Source: Bacteroidales bacterium | GTDB taxonomy: Bacteria; Bacteroidota; Bacteroidia; Bacteroidales; F082 | Direction: 5' to 3' | DNA: 64,000 bases | Assembly (NCBI GenBank): GCA_016282015.1 | Contig: JAEEJS010000048.1 | Coordinates: 1-64,000 of the forward strand | Shown: positions 34,901 through 45,020 of the stretch, one piece after another | How the letters are laid out: every line of letters starts with the position of its first letter | Numbering within the stretch: position 1 is the first letter of the stretch | Translations under genes and position numbers: made by a program | Notes under the pieces: generated by a model | What the model was told of the DNA's origin: nothing | The model's input: only the letters and a program-made list of their open reading frames with translations | The model's database searches: none

Positions 34901-35051
34901 TTACAATGCCATGGGTCAGGTTGTGATGATCCAGGCTGTGGACAGCGACGAAGCCCTGCTTGACCTGAGTCAGTTTGAGAATGGAATGTATCTGGTTAAT
35001 ATTTCGACAGATAAAGGCAACTTTGTAAAGAGAATAAGTGTTTTAAGATGA
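31992..35051 (+). CDS. Arg-gingipain-like cysteine protease (family C25) with T9SS tail, copy 2
   Basis: A 1019-residue secreted protease starting MKKLILSIVALM with cleavage near FAFAQ. Prodomain (NPEDVPYTYGAMYQQ), catalytic domain and Ig-like domain match the preceding gene. Key residues: D389 (GEADYVH), H441 (NYCNHG), C474 (VACLNG) and W516 (ISQPW), so arginine specificity is expected. The C-terminal part differs: a PKD/Ig-like domain (~675-755), two fibronectin-like domains (~757-835 and ~845-935) and a T9SS tail from YPNPTSD. Codon use is closer to that of ordinary neighbours than in the two genes before it. There is no terminator after it; its stop overlaps the start of the nuclease gene (ATGA). 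Confidence 0.92.
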   Translation: MKKLILSIVALMCMQFAFAQGWNVQLVSSTDKEIVVELTVDGYLSNNVTTPKGEAVVITNSKMMSMTQAGEPDVPSLVIPAVIGDRALMGIEVVDAQYVDYENVEIAPSKGDFPRSINPEDVPYTYGAMYQQDAFYPAQPAQLHEPYIHRDLRAQNMVVTPYLYNPVTKVLRVYNHITLRMKALGTDTRNVIDSRSNTLSVDKEFKKIYESRYINYEASMSKYNSIEEDGELLIICHDAFMSAMEPFVAWKKQIGRPTTMVGTSTTGATAVLIKSYIQNYYAAHPNLTDILLVGDVAQIPGIYIEAGGEYPYGYSGFGDLQYGQLSGNDYYNEVIVGRFCCETEEQVTNHVNKVLNYERDLDETATWLSVGEGVSKNEGAGGGHYGEADYVHIDYIRDDLLGYNYTEVHRDYQGVTGVTASAATVSQHINDGVSIINYCNHGNITLWGVFSYNNNNVNALTNDYKLPYIISVACLNGKYDHNGPCFAEAWMRATNNSNGNPTGAIGGMFSYISQPWQPPMYGQDEMVDILVESQANNIRRTMGGVSINGNMKVLDLGASNNANKGTYNTWILFGDPTLTLRNAVPTIMSISAPTTISTTATSYTVNATDAEGALATLTRNGEIMGSATINNGTATITFAAPISTGAATLTVFGYNKKTYTMPISITSGGGPTPDPVTVNVVAAQPIVPRGNSTQLNALASGGDGTYVYSWTPAASLNNANIANPVATPLTTTTYTCTVTSAGMSASKTCVVTVVNAPTNLTATVVDDHDVLLTWSAVTPVTTYTIFRDGEEIYNGITTTTFTVEDLEPGTYTFNVAAHYSGVTSPMSEACVVTIEEGGCPGPDNFMGTYCWTIYEFYVKLEWDEAEYEYNLDQYEVYRSTDGVNFEMIQRIVRTPSISHYGCVDDGVYEPGKYIYQIIAYYVNDCQSEPITIAVEVTSADEVQASEAVVYPNPTSDKISVKAEAMRQISVYNAMGQVVMIQAVDSDEALLDLSQFENGMYLVNISTDKGNFVKRISVLR

Positions 35052-36451
35052 AGATAAAGTTTATCGGCGCGGCGCGCGAGGTGACAGGCAGTAAGCATCT
35101 TTTGGTCACCGACAAAGGTAAGAAACTGTTGCTCGACTGCGGAATGTTTCAGGGTAAGGGTCTGGAGACTGATGCCATGAACCGCAACACCATGGTTGAG
35201 CCTTCGGAAATAGACAGTATCATATTGACCCATGCCCATATCGACCACTCGGGACTTATTCCTTATTTCTATAAGAGGGGTTTCCGCGGCTCGGTGATAT
35301 GCACTACAGCCACTCGCGAACTGTGTTCGATAATGCTGCCCGACAGCGGCTTCATACAGGAAAACGATACCCATTGGTTCAACAAGAAACGCTCACGTCA
35401 GGGTCTGAAACCGGTGGAACCTATCTACACCGAGAAGGACGCCCGCGACTGCATGGAGCTGTTTATCACAACTGAACCTAACCGCAGATTTTACATAGAC
35501 AACAACATCAGCGTCAAATTCTACAACACTGGTCACATGCTTGGCAGCGCCTGCGCCACCATCATGATAGACGAGAACGGAACAGTCACAAAGATAGGCT
35601 ACACCGGCGACATCGGACGAGATAGCAACTACCTTTTGCGTCCGCCGGCGCCATTCGAGCAGTGCGACTACCTCATCACCGAGAGCACCTATGGCGACCG
35701 CCTGCACAAAGACAAGGAAGGAGCCGAGGAGGAGTTGTTGCATGTGATAGAAGACACCTGCGTCAGAAAGAAAGGCAAACTTATAATCCCTTCGTTCGCC
35801 ATTGGCCGTACGCAGGAGATAGTGTATATACTCAACAATTTCTACAATGCCGGCAAGTTGCCGCGCATCCCGGTCTATGTTGACAGCCCTCTGGCCATCA
35901 ACGCCACAGCCATATTCAAGATGCATCTGGACGACTTCAACAAGGGCGTAGCCGAGGTGTTACGTTACGATGACGATCCGTTTGGCTTCAACACCCTGCA
36001 TTACATCACCGATGTGGCAAAGAGCAAGGCGTTGAACGAGAGCAAAGAGCCCTGCATCATCATCTCGGCATCGGGCATGATGGAGGCTGGCCGTGTGAAG
36101 CATCATCTGGCAAACAGTGTCGACAACCCCAAGAACACTGTGTTGGCGGTTGGCTATTGCGCCCCGACAACCCTTGGCGCCCGCATTGTGGCAGGGGAGA
36201 AGGATATTTCGATTTTCGGCATGCCGCATCATGTGAACGCCGACGTCTACAGCATTGACGCCTTCAGCGGTCATGGTGACTATAAGGAGATGGCCGAGTA
36301 TCTCAAATGCCAGAATCCTGATAAGGTGAAAAAGGTGTTCATAGTGCACGGCGAGGCCAAGGTGCAGGAGACTTACGCCAAGTTCCTTGCCAAAAACAAC
36401 GGCTACAAGGATATCATGATTCCGGAACCCGGAGAGACTGTGAAGCTTTAA
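35048..36451 (+). CDS. Beta-CASP metallo-beta-lactamase-fold RNA nuclease
   Basis: A 467-residue cytoplasmic protein. The MBL motif HAHIDHSG (about residues 61-68) gives the two-zinc site, with GHMLGSACATI and YTGDIGRD further on. The beta-CASP insertion (~residues 200-330) contains IPSFAIGRTQEIVYIL and SGMMEAGRVKHHL, and the RNA-specificity segment closes with VFIVHGEAKVQETYA. The architecture is that of CPSF73/YSH1-like RNA endo/exonucleases of bacteria. It probably processes or degrades RNA. Its start overlaps the stop of the third protease gene, so it may depend on that gene for expression, an odd partnership. Confidence 0.9.
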   Translation: MKIKFIGAAREVTGSKHLLVTDKGKKLLLDCGMFQGKGLETDAMNRNTMVEPSEIDSIILTHAHIDHSGLIPYFYKRGFRGSVICTTATRELCSIMLPDSGFIQENDTHWFNKKRSRQGLKPVEPIYTEKDARDCMELFITTEPNRRFYIDNNISVKFYNTGHMLGSACATIMIDENGTVTKIGYTGDIGRDSNYLLRPPAPFEQCDYLITESTYGDRLHKDKEGAEEELLHVIEDTCVRKKGKLIIPSFAIGRTQEIVYILNNFYNAGKLPRIPVYVDSPLAINATAIFKMHLDDFNKGVAEVLRYDDDPFGFNTLHYITDVAKSKALNESKEPCIIISASGMMEAGRVKHHLANSVDNPKNTVLAVGYCAPTTLGARIVAGEKDISIFGMPHHVNADVYSIDAFSGHGDYKEMAEYLKCQNPDKVKKVFIVHGEAKVQETYAKFLAKNNGYKDIMIPEPGETVKL

Positions 36452-36463
36452 TTGACAGCTAAC

Positions 36464-36493
36464 AAAAAATCTTGACCGTGGTCAAGATTTTTT
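36464..36493 (+). terminator. Terminator of the beta-CASP nuclease gene
   Basis: Stem AAAAAATCTTGAC / GTCAAGATTTTTT with a four-base loop. It ends three bases before the rnpB -7 element. Confidence 0.88.
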
Positions 36494-36495
36494 AG

Positions 36496-36503
36496 TATTT
36501 TTG
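36496..36503 (+). promoter_or_regulatory. -7 promoter element of rnpB
   Basis: TATTTTTG, a consensus match. Transcription would start near 36507-36510, which coincides with the first base of the P1 stem of RNase P RNA. Confidence 0.78.
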
Positions 36504-36506
36504 CAG

Positions 36507-36865
36507 CCCGGAAGGCGATTGTCGCGGGCGGAAGCAATTCCGCGTGAGGAAAGTCGGGACAGCACAGAGCACCATGCTTCATAATGAGAAGGCGCCTGCA
36601 AAGGCGACAGAAAGTGCCACAGAAAATTACCGCCCTGAGCTTGTCGAAGGGTAAGGGTGAAAACGCGAGGCAAGAGCTCACGACGCCGCGCGGTGACGCG
36701 CGGCGGAGGTAAACCTCATGGGCTGCAAAACCAAATATACCGACGTTTGAGGGCTGCTCGTCCGAGTCGGGTGGGTGGGTCGCTTGAGCCTGACGGTGAC
36801 GTCAGGTCTAGAGAAATGACAATCGCTCAGCAATGAGAACAGAATCCCGCTTATGCCTTCCTTTT
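36507..36865 (+). ncRNA. rnpB: RNase P RNA (bacterial type A)
   Basis: Catalytic RNA that removes 5' leaders from tRNA precursors. P1 is visible as GGAAGGC (36510-36516) pairing with GCCTTCC (36855-36861). The universal P4 strand GAGGAAAGTC lies at 36546-36555 and its 3' counterpart, with ACAGAATCCCGCTTA, at about 36839-36852. A GC-rich P12-like hairpin spans ~36684-36706. The L15 loop GGAGGTAAACCTC (36704-36716) carries the GGT that binds the tRNA CCA end. This accounts for the only stretch over 300 bases without a protein gene (36452-36962). Confidence 0.93.
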
Positions 36866-36866
36866 T

Positions 36867-36905
36867 GTCTTTGGGTGCCTAGACATCCAAAGACAAAATT
36901 TTTTA
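36867..36905 (+). terminator. Terminator of rnpB
   Basis: Stem GTCTTTGGGTG / CATCCAAAGAC (one G-T position) followed by AAAATTTTTT. Confidence 0.8.
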
Positions 36906-36962
36906 CACTAAATGCTTGTATGACACGTTATTTTTCCGTAAATTCGCAAAAATTTTGTCAGT

Positions 36963-39900
36963 ATGCCAAGCAGAAGAATAATATTCATCATAACTTTATT
37001 ATTAACTCTTGTAACGTGCTCATTGTCAGCGCAAAAGCGAATTGACGGCTATGACCCTGAAGCGGTGTTTCAAGAGGCTAAGACCCTGTTCGATAATCAG
37101 AACTACAGTTCGGCGGCCGAACTTTTCCATCGCTATCTGAGCCTGTCGGAAGGCCAGAGCGAGCAGAAGAGGGTTGAAGCCCGTTTTTACGAGGCCGCAT
37201 GCTCGTCATACATGGGGGCAGGCGAGGAGCAGCTGATGCTTTTCTCAAAGGAAAACCCTACCAGTACCCTGGCACCTAAGGCCGACTTCCTCTATGCCAA
37301 CACCCTCTTCAAAAACAAGAAATACCGCGACGCTCTCAAGAAATACGAGGCCATAGATGACGATGCCCTGTCCACTGACGACAAGGCTGAGTTTTATTTC
37401 AAGAAGGGCTTGGCCTATTACCAGACCAACGACATGGACAAGGCCGCTCCATTGTTTTACAGAACGGCTTTTATGGACAGTCCTTATCAGGATGACGCCC
37501 GTTACTACTATGCTCACATTCAGTATGTGAAAAAGAATTACGACGAGGCGAGGTTCCATTTTAAAAAGATAGAAGACACTCCGAAATACAAGGACGTGGT
37601 GCCTCTTTACCTAATGCAGATAGACTACACAGAAGGCAATTTCGCCACAGTGACTCTGGCTGCCGACTCAGTGCTGGTCAATGCCGACAAGTCGCGCAAG
37701 GTGGAGCTGGCTCTGATAATAGCCGAGTCGTGGTACGAACAGCAGGACTATGCCAAGGCTTTGAAGTATTACAACATAGCCCGTGAGAATACCAAGCGTA
37801 CCTTCCCTCGTGAGGTGGAGTTCCAGATGGGTTTCTGCAAGATGAAGCAGGCCGACTATGAGGGCGCCATCACCAACTTCCAGAATGCCACCAAGAAACG
37901 TAATGACGACGAACTGGCGCAGTATGCTTCATATTACCTGGCCCAATGCTACAGCAAGACCAATCAGGACAAATTCGCCCGCAATGCCTACCTCGTCGCT
38001 CACAAAAACGACTTCGACCACGAAATGAGCGAGGATGCTCTGTTCAACTATGCCAAGTTGAGCTTTATCAGCGGAGTTGACCCTTTCAACGAGGCTGTGG
38101 CCCAACTGGACGAATACATAGAGACTCACCCTGATTCTCCTCGCAAGGACGAGGCCCGTCTGCTGGTGATACATCTTTATCTCAACAATAAGGATTACGC
38201 AAAAGCCATTCGCGCATTGGAGAAATATCCCGATATGAATGACGAGATGCAGGCTATCTACGCCCGCCTTACTTATGATATCGGAATTCAGGACTACAAC
38301 TCTTCCTATTACGAAGGCGCCATTACCTATTTGGCCAAGACTGTCTCCAACCGCAAGACGCCGGCTCTCATCAAGGCGGAGGCATACTATTGGCTGGCCG
38401 ACAGCTATATGCAGCAAAAAGACTATACTAATGCAGAGAAGTTCTTTGGAGCTTTCCTCAAATCGGAGGGTTCGGGTCAGACGGATCTGGTGCCTCTGGC
38501 ACATTACAACCTCGGCTACATAGCATATTCCAAAGGCGGATTTGCAGCTGCCACCAAGGAGTTCAACTACTTCATCAACATGACCAACGGTGACCGTGAG
38601 TATGAGTCGGACGCCTGGATGCGTGTGGGCGACTGCTATTTTATGGAACGTAATTACAGCAAAGCCATCACGGCCTACACCAATGCCATGAAGCTCAGTC
38701 CCCGCAACGCCGACTACGCTCTCTTCCAGCAGGGTATGGGACACGGCGCTCTGGGCGACATGAACTCAAAAGTGAGAAGCATGGACCGTCTTGTGAAGGA
38801 TTATCCCACATCCTCATTCTACGACAGGGCTATTTATGAAATGGGTATGGCTCACTTGAGCGCCAAAGACCAGCGTTCGGCCATAGCGGCTTTCAGCAAG
38901 TTGGTGAAAGACCGTCCGCGTTCGGCATACGCCCGTCAGGGACAGATGAAGATTGGAATGTTGTATTACAACGACAATCAATACGATAATGCTCTGACTG
39001 CTTTGCAGAAAGTGGTGAAAGACTATCCTAACACAGAAGAGGCCCGCGAGGCGCTCAATATCATGCGCAGTATCTACATGGAGCAGAATCAGATTGCTGA
39101 ATTTTACAAATACACCGAAGAGAAAGGCATAGCGACGAGCGTGACAGAGCAGGATTCGATTTCATTTGCCACCGCTGAAAACTTCTTCCAGCAAGGTCAG
39201 TATGAAGACGCTTTGAAAGCTGTAAACCAATATATCAAGCAGTTTCCGAAAGGTGCTTACCTCTTGAAAGCCAACTATTACGGCTACACATCTTTGGAGA
39301 AGATGGGACGTCTCGATGTCGCGGAGAGAAGACCTTATTTTGAATATATCGCATCGCAGCCTGACAACGACTATACCGACAATGCATTGTTGGAACTTGC
39401 GGGCATGGAGGAGGTCGAGGAGCACTATGCCGAAGCTAAGGCATATTACGAGAGAGTACTTAAAATTACTGAGAATCAAAAAGTTAAGATGCAAGCTGTT
39501 TATGGTCTGATGGGTTGTGAGTACAAGCTCGGAAACTACGACGCGACAATAGAATTAAGCGAACAGTTGGCGGAGATGAAGGATATCGGGCAGTATAAGA
39601 AAAATCGTTTGAACTATTACGCCGGAATGTCACTATACAACAAACACGAGTATTCGGCGGCTATACCCAAGCTGCAGGAATGTGCGAAGAAAGAAAGATC
39701 GATATTAGGATCCGATGCCGCATATCATGTGGTGTTGGCGAATTTTAACCTTGGCAACCTTGACGAGGCAGAGAACGCCGTGTTTTACATTTCCGATAAT
39801 TTTAGTAATGTCTCAAATTATGACGTGGCAATGTCGTTCATCGTGCTGAGCGATATCTATGTCGCCAAAGGCAATGTATTCCAAGCTAAAGCCACGTTGC

Positions 39901-40007
39901 AAAGCATAATCGACAACTATACCACTGGCAAACCGAAAGAACTGGCAAAACAGAAACTCGCGGCTATAGAGAAAGAGGAATTAAAGAATGAGGAGGCAGC
40001 AGAATGA
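36963..40007 (+). CDS. Large periplasmic TPR protein
   Basis: A 1014-residue protein with a signal peptide (hydrophobic residues 5-20, LSAQ cleavage) and then tetratricopeptide repeats almost to the end. Many units show the TPR pattern, for example DNQNYSSAAELFHRYL, KKYRDALKKYEAI, DYAKALKYYNIA and NQYDNALTALQKVV. The last ~25 residues are charged (KEELKNEEAAE). It is probably a periplasmic scaffold that binds another protein. The stop overlaps the start of an outer membrane barrel gene (ATGA), so the two should form a unit. The specific process is unknown; cell-envelope assembly or division are possible. Confidence 0.82.
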   Translation: MPSRRIIFIITLLLTLVTCSLSAQKRIDGYDPEAVFQEAKTLFDNQNYSSAAELFHRYLSLSEGQSEQKRVEARFYEAACSSYMGAGEEQLMLFSKENPTSTLAPKADFLYANTLFKNKKYRDALKKYEAIDDDALSTDDKAEFYFKKGLAYYQTNDMDKAAPLFYRTAFMDSPYQDDARYYYAHIQYVKKNYDEARFHFKKIEDTPKYKDVVPLYLMQIDYTEGNFATVTLAADSVLVNADKSRKVELALIIAESWYEQQDYAKALKYYNIARENTKRTFPREVEFQMGFCKMKQADYEGAITNFQNATKKRNDDELAQYASYYLAQCYSKTNQDKFARNAYLVAHKNDFDHEMSEDALFNYAKLSFISGVDPFNEAVAQLDEYIETHPDSPRKDEARLLVIHLYLNNKDYAKAIRALEKYPDMNDEMQAIYARLTYDIGIQDYNSSYYEGAITYLAKTVSNRKTPALIKAEAYYWLADSYMQQKDYTNAEKFFGAFLKSEGSGQTDLVPLAHYNLGYIAYSKGGFAAATKEFNYFINMTNGDREYESDAWMRVGDCYFMERNYSKAITAYTNAMKLSPRNADYALFQQGMGHGALGDMNSKVRSMDRLVKDYPTSSFYDRAIYEMGMAHLSAKDQRSAIAAFSKLVKDRPRSAYARQGQMKIGMLYYNDNQYDNALTALQKVVKDYPNTEEAREALNIMRSIYMEQNQIAEFYKYTEEKGIATSVTEQDSISFATAENFFQQGQYEDALKAVNQYIKQFPKGAYLLKANYYGYTSLEKMGRLDVAERRPYFEYIASQPDNDYTDNALLELAGMEEVEEHYAEAKAYYERVLKITENQKVKMQAVYGLMGCEYKLGNYDATIELSEQLAEMKDIGQYKKNRLNYYAGMSLYNKHEYSAAIPKLQECAKKERSILGSDAAYHVVLANFNLGNLDEAENAVFYISDNFSNVSNYDVAMSFIVLSDIYVAKGNVFQAKATLQSIIDNYTTGKPKELAKQKLAAIEKEELKNEEAAE

Positions 40008-41704
40008 AAATAAAATCGTTGATAATCAGTATATTATTTGTTTGCGTGGCATTCGTTGCCAACGCACAGCAGCATAACGAACAAGTCACAGTGGAAGGCT
40101 CATATCGTCCGCAGATCAAACGTTCGGAGCGTCTGACCAAGAATCCCGAGATGCCCAAGAACGATTTCAACATCCCGACATACAAAGCCGAGGCCAAGGA
40201 TTTCAGCTACGGCTACAACATGGAGCTGGAGACCATGAGCGCTCTCAACTACAAGGCTGAATACGGCGTGGAAAGCAAAAATAACTTCCTCAAAGCCGGT
40301 TTGGGTACCCGTTTGTCGCCAGTGTTTTTGTTCCGCCACTATTCCGACATCTCGCGTACCATGAGCCTGGGAGTGGGCGTGCGCCATTTCTCGTCTTGGC
40401 TCAACTTGAGCGATTATAAGAAGTCGTCTTTCATGAACAATGGCTTCAACCTGATGACAGTCAACAAGTTCAAGAGCGGTCAGCTGCGCGCTTTCGCCGA
40501 CTATAAATACGATATGTACCACCTTCGCGCATACGATGATGTGGAGAACCCCAACGGACGTAACATTCATTCATTGAATATCGGAGCCAAATGGCTTGCC
40601 AACGGCACCAGCTACCGCAGCTTCTATGACGAATTGGGCGCCGACTACCGTGCCACATGGATTATGGGAGGTACAGTGGAGCATCAGCTTAACGCTTTGT
40701 TCCACATAGCCTATTCCGACAATTGGATTAGTGACAAGAATGTAGACGACCTCCAGACCATTACCACTGATGTGGAGTTTAACTTCAACAGCATAGACCA
40801 GAGTCAGATACTGATAGCCGTCAACCCGCATTTTGCCATGAGTGGCGACTTTTACCATTTGCACCTGGGCGCCCGTGTCGATTTCAAGACGGGCGGCAAC
40901 GTGAGCGTCTATCCAGATGTGACAGGCAGCGTGTTCATTCTCGACAATATGTTTGAGTTTTATGCCAAGTTTGGCGGACGTTCAAAGATCAACACCTTTG
41001 CAGATATTGTGGCTGAAAACCCGTTTGTGACAACAAATTTCGACAAATTCGGAGAGTTCGGTTACGAGAAGACAAGCTTTGAATTCCAAGGCGGTTTGAA
41101 AGCCAGAGTGGCCAACAATATAGATGCCCACTTGGGAGTGCGTTACCGTACTATCAAAAATAGCGTTTTCTATGCTCCTGACCGCGATTTTTACGCCTCA
41201 TACGAAGAGGATGCGGCCGTTTATCATCTGCAGGCCTTCGACTTGGTGTTCAACAACTACAATGTGGTGAACTTCCTTGCGGATGTCCGTTGGAAAGCTA
41301 TGGAAAAGCTTGATATTGCGGCTGAGTTGTCAATCAACAGCTACACCATGAAACCTTCGGCCGACATTATGCCCGCCGACCCAACTGAGACAAATCTTTA
41401 CGACAAAGCCTGGTATAAACCTTCTTTCACCATGACATTGCGTGGCGACTATGAGTTGAATGAGACATGGAAATTCAACTCTGCGATGACTCTTCTGGGC
41501 AAACGCTTGGCTGTGAATCCGCGAGGCGAGGCTGAACAGATGAAGCCGGCTGTGGATTTCCAGGTTGGCGCCGACTACCGTATCCAAAAAGACCTGGCCG
41601 CATTCGCCGAGGTGCATAATGTGTTTCACCAGAAATACCAGCTTTTTTACAACTATCCCAGTGCCGGATTTGAGTTATTTGTAGGTCTGAAATACAAGTT
41701 CTGA
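40004..41704 (+). CDS. Outer membrane beta-barrel protein paired with the TPR protein
   Basis: A 566-residue protein with a signal peptide (AFVANAQQ) and a short N-terminal region (EQVTVEGSYRPQIKRSERL). The rest is a series of amphipathic strands ending in LFVGLKYKF, typical of an outer membrane barrel. It resembles the barrel of TonB-dependent receptors (for example the closing ...VFHQKYQLFYNYPSAGFELFVGLKYKF block), but no plug domain is present. Import by the TonB mechanism is therefore doubtful. Translation is coupled to the upstream TPR gene. Function unknown. Confidence 0.75.
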   Translation: MKIKSLIISILFVCVAFVANAQQHNEQVTVEGSYRPQIKRSERLTKNPEMPKNDFNIPTYKAEAKDFSYGYNMELETMSALNYKAEYGVESKNNFLKAGLGTRLSPVFLFRHYSDISRTMSLGVGVRHFSSWLNLSDYKKSSFMNNGFNLMTVNKFKSGQLRAFADYKYDMYHLRAYDDVENPNGRNIHSLNIGAKWLANGTSYRSFYDELGADYRATWIMGGTVEHQLNALFHIAYSDNWISDKNVDDLQTITTDVEFNFNSIDQSQILIAVNPHFAMSGDFYHLHLGARVDFKTGGNVSVYPDVTGSVFILDNMFEFYAKFGGRSKINTFADIVAENPFVTTNFDKFGEFGYEKTSFEFQGGLKARVANNIDAHLGVRYRTIKNSVFYAPDRDFYASYEEDAAVYHLQAFDLVFNNYNVVNFLADVRWKAMEKLDIAAELSINSYTMKPSADIMPADPTETNLYDKAWYKPSFTMTLRGDYELNETWKFNSAMTLLGKRLAVNPRGEAEQMKPAVDFQVGADYRIQKDLAAFAEVHNVFHQKYQLFYNYPSAGFELFVGLKYKF

Positions 41705-41724
41705 ACAGCCTGTTTTATAGTATG

Positions 41725-41764
41725 AAAAATGACGTAAAAAATTGCATTTTTGCGTCATTTTTTT
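41725..41764 (+). terminator. Terminator after the TPR/barrel pair
   Basis: Long hairpin with outer stem AAAAATGACG / CGTCATTTTT and inner AAAAA/TTTTT, then a T run. The gyrB -33 element begins three bases later. Confidence 0.82.
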
Positions 41765-41766
41765 CA

Positions 41767-41796
41767 TTGTTATTTCGAGGAAAATTATTACCTTTG
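41767..41796 (+). promoter_or_regulatory. Promoter of gyrB (-33 TTG, -7 TACCTTTG)
   Basis: TTG at 41767-41769, a 19-base spacer, then TACCTTTG at 41789-41796. The leader to the ATG at 41846 is about 45 bases. No other promoter is visible before the V-ATPase genes. Confidence 0.75.
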
Positions 41797-41842
41797 CGAA
41801 CTGATTATTGAAAAGTTAATAAAAATAGAAAAGTTATAATAA

Positions 41843-43798
<1,956 letters not shown>

Positions 43799-43809
43799 AA
43801 TTTATTGTT

Positions 43810-44421
43810 ATGGATAACAAACTTGATATTTTAACAAAGAAAATCTACGAGCAGGGTGTCGAAAAAGCAAATCACGACGCTGTTGAAATCGTGGAAAACG
43901 CCAAGAAAGAAGCTGAAAAGATTCTGAACGAGGCTAAAAATCAGGCCGAGAGCATTATCGCAAAGGCCAACAAAGAGGCTGAAGAGCTGCAAACCAAAGT
44001 CACTGCCGACGTGAAGATGGCTGCCACACAGAGCATTGCCCTCACCAAGCAGGAAATCGAGAAGATGATAGTGATGAACGCCGCTGAAAAGGGCGTCAAG
44101 GCATCACTCAGCTCGGCAGACTTTGTGAAAGAACTGGTCAAAGACGTCGTCAAGGCATTCAACCCGGACAACGCTTCGCCTGTGGCTTTGGATATCATAC
44201 TCCCGGAATCTTTGAAGAAAGAAGTCGAGCCATTCGTCAAGAACGAGATAGCCAATGCGTTCAAGGCCGAGGTGAGAGTGGAATTCTCAAAGAAGATGAA
44301 CGGCGGCTTCAAGGTTGCTCCGCAAGACGGAGGCTACGTGCTGCAGTTTACCGACGACGAGTTTATGCAGCTTATCGCCAATTACCTGCGTCCGGCAACT
44401 AAGAAAATCCTCTTCGGCTAA
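43810..44421 (+). CDS. V-type ATPase subunit E
   Basis: A 203-residue peripheral-stalk subunit. The first half (~1-85) is a long helix rich in Ala, Lys and Glu (VENAKKEAEKILNEAKNQAESIIAKANKEAEELQTKV), followed by a compact C-terminal domain, as in E subunits. It links the soluble and membrane parts of the rotary ATPase at the inner membrane. It is the first gene of the seven-gene cluster and sits 11 bases after gyrB. It shares one base with the next gene (TAATG). Confidence 0.85.
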   Translation: MDNKLDILTKKIYEQGVEKANHDAVEIVENAKKEAEKILNEAKNQAESIIAKANKEAEELQTKVTADVKMAATQSIALTKQEIEKMIVMNAAEKGVKASLSSADFVKELVKDVVKAFNPDNASPVALDIILPESLKKEVEPFVKNEIANAFKAEVRVEFSKKMNGGFKVAPQDGGYVLQFTDDEFMQLIANYLRPATKKILFG

Positions 44422-45020
44422 TGGATAACTACGTTTATATAGTAGCAAGTCTGCCGGATTTGACAGCGGGTTTTGAGAATACAAGCTTTGACTATGCTGC
44501 CACCAAGGAGTTTGTCATGGAACAGCTCTCGGAGAAAGACCAGAAACTGGTAGAGTTTTTCGAGGAGGGTTTCAATGAGGAGACTCTGGGTTCTGACTTC
44601 TATGCCAAAGCCGCTGAGAGCAAGAACCGTTTCATCCGTGAGTATTTCGACTTCGACGCCCGTTTGCGTAACATGAAGGTTGCGTATCTGGCCAAGCGTC
44701 TGGGCAAGGATGGAGATGCCTACTTCGTCGACATGCCCGAAGCCGATTTCGAGGAACACCAGCAGATTCAGGAAATACTCGAAGACGCCGACTTTGTCCG
44801 TCGCGAGCAGAAGATGGACGAGCTGAAATGGGAGAAAGCCAGCGACATAGCCCGTATGGACTATTTCAACATGAACGCCATACTCGCGTTTATGGCAAAA
44901 GCCAAGACAGTACAGCGTTGGGTGGAACTCGACCCTGCGAAGGGACAGGAGATGTTTGAGAAGATGGTGAAAGAGGTTCGCGGAACCTTTGATAATAAGT
45001 CTTTAGTCTTTAGTCGTTAG
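44421..45020 (+). CDS. DUF2764 protein of the V-ATPase operon (probable subunit C equivalent)
   Basis: A 199-residue mostly helical protein of the DUF2764 family, which is found only in V-ATPase operons of Bacteroidota, Chlamydiae and some others. The start NYVYIVASLPDL and internal R/K-rich helices (RLRNMKVAYLAKRLGKD) are typical. It takes the genomic position of subunit C/d, which I cannot find, and probably does the same job of joining the rotor to the soluble part (inference). The last few codons (SLVFSR) and the TAG stop are formed by heptad repeat units (GTCTTTA), so the natural end may have been changed by the repeat. Confidence 0.8.
   Translation: MDNYVYIVASLPDLTAGFENTSFDYAATKEFVMEQLSEKDQKLVEFFEEGFNEETLGSDFYAKAAESKNRFIREYFDFDARLRNMKVAYLAKRLGKDGDAYFVDMPEADFEEHQQIQEILEDADFVRREQKMDELKWEKASDIARMDYFNMNAILAFMAKAKTVQRWVELDPAKGQEMFEKMVKEVRGTFDNKSLVFSR

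Noticed and set aside
24816..35051. Gingipain cluster as contamination from Porphyromonas gingivalis
   Set aside because: The proteins match Kgp and RgpB only in key blocks, not closely enough for the same species; tandem order differs and the flanking gene content, including glycogen enzymes, does not fit P. gingivalis.
36448..37045. Short open frames on both strands over the rnpB region
   Set aside because: They overlap RNase P RNA and its terminators, which fully explain the sequence.
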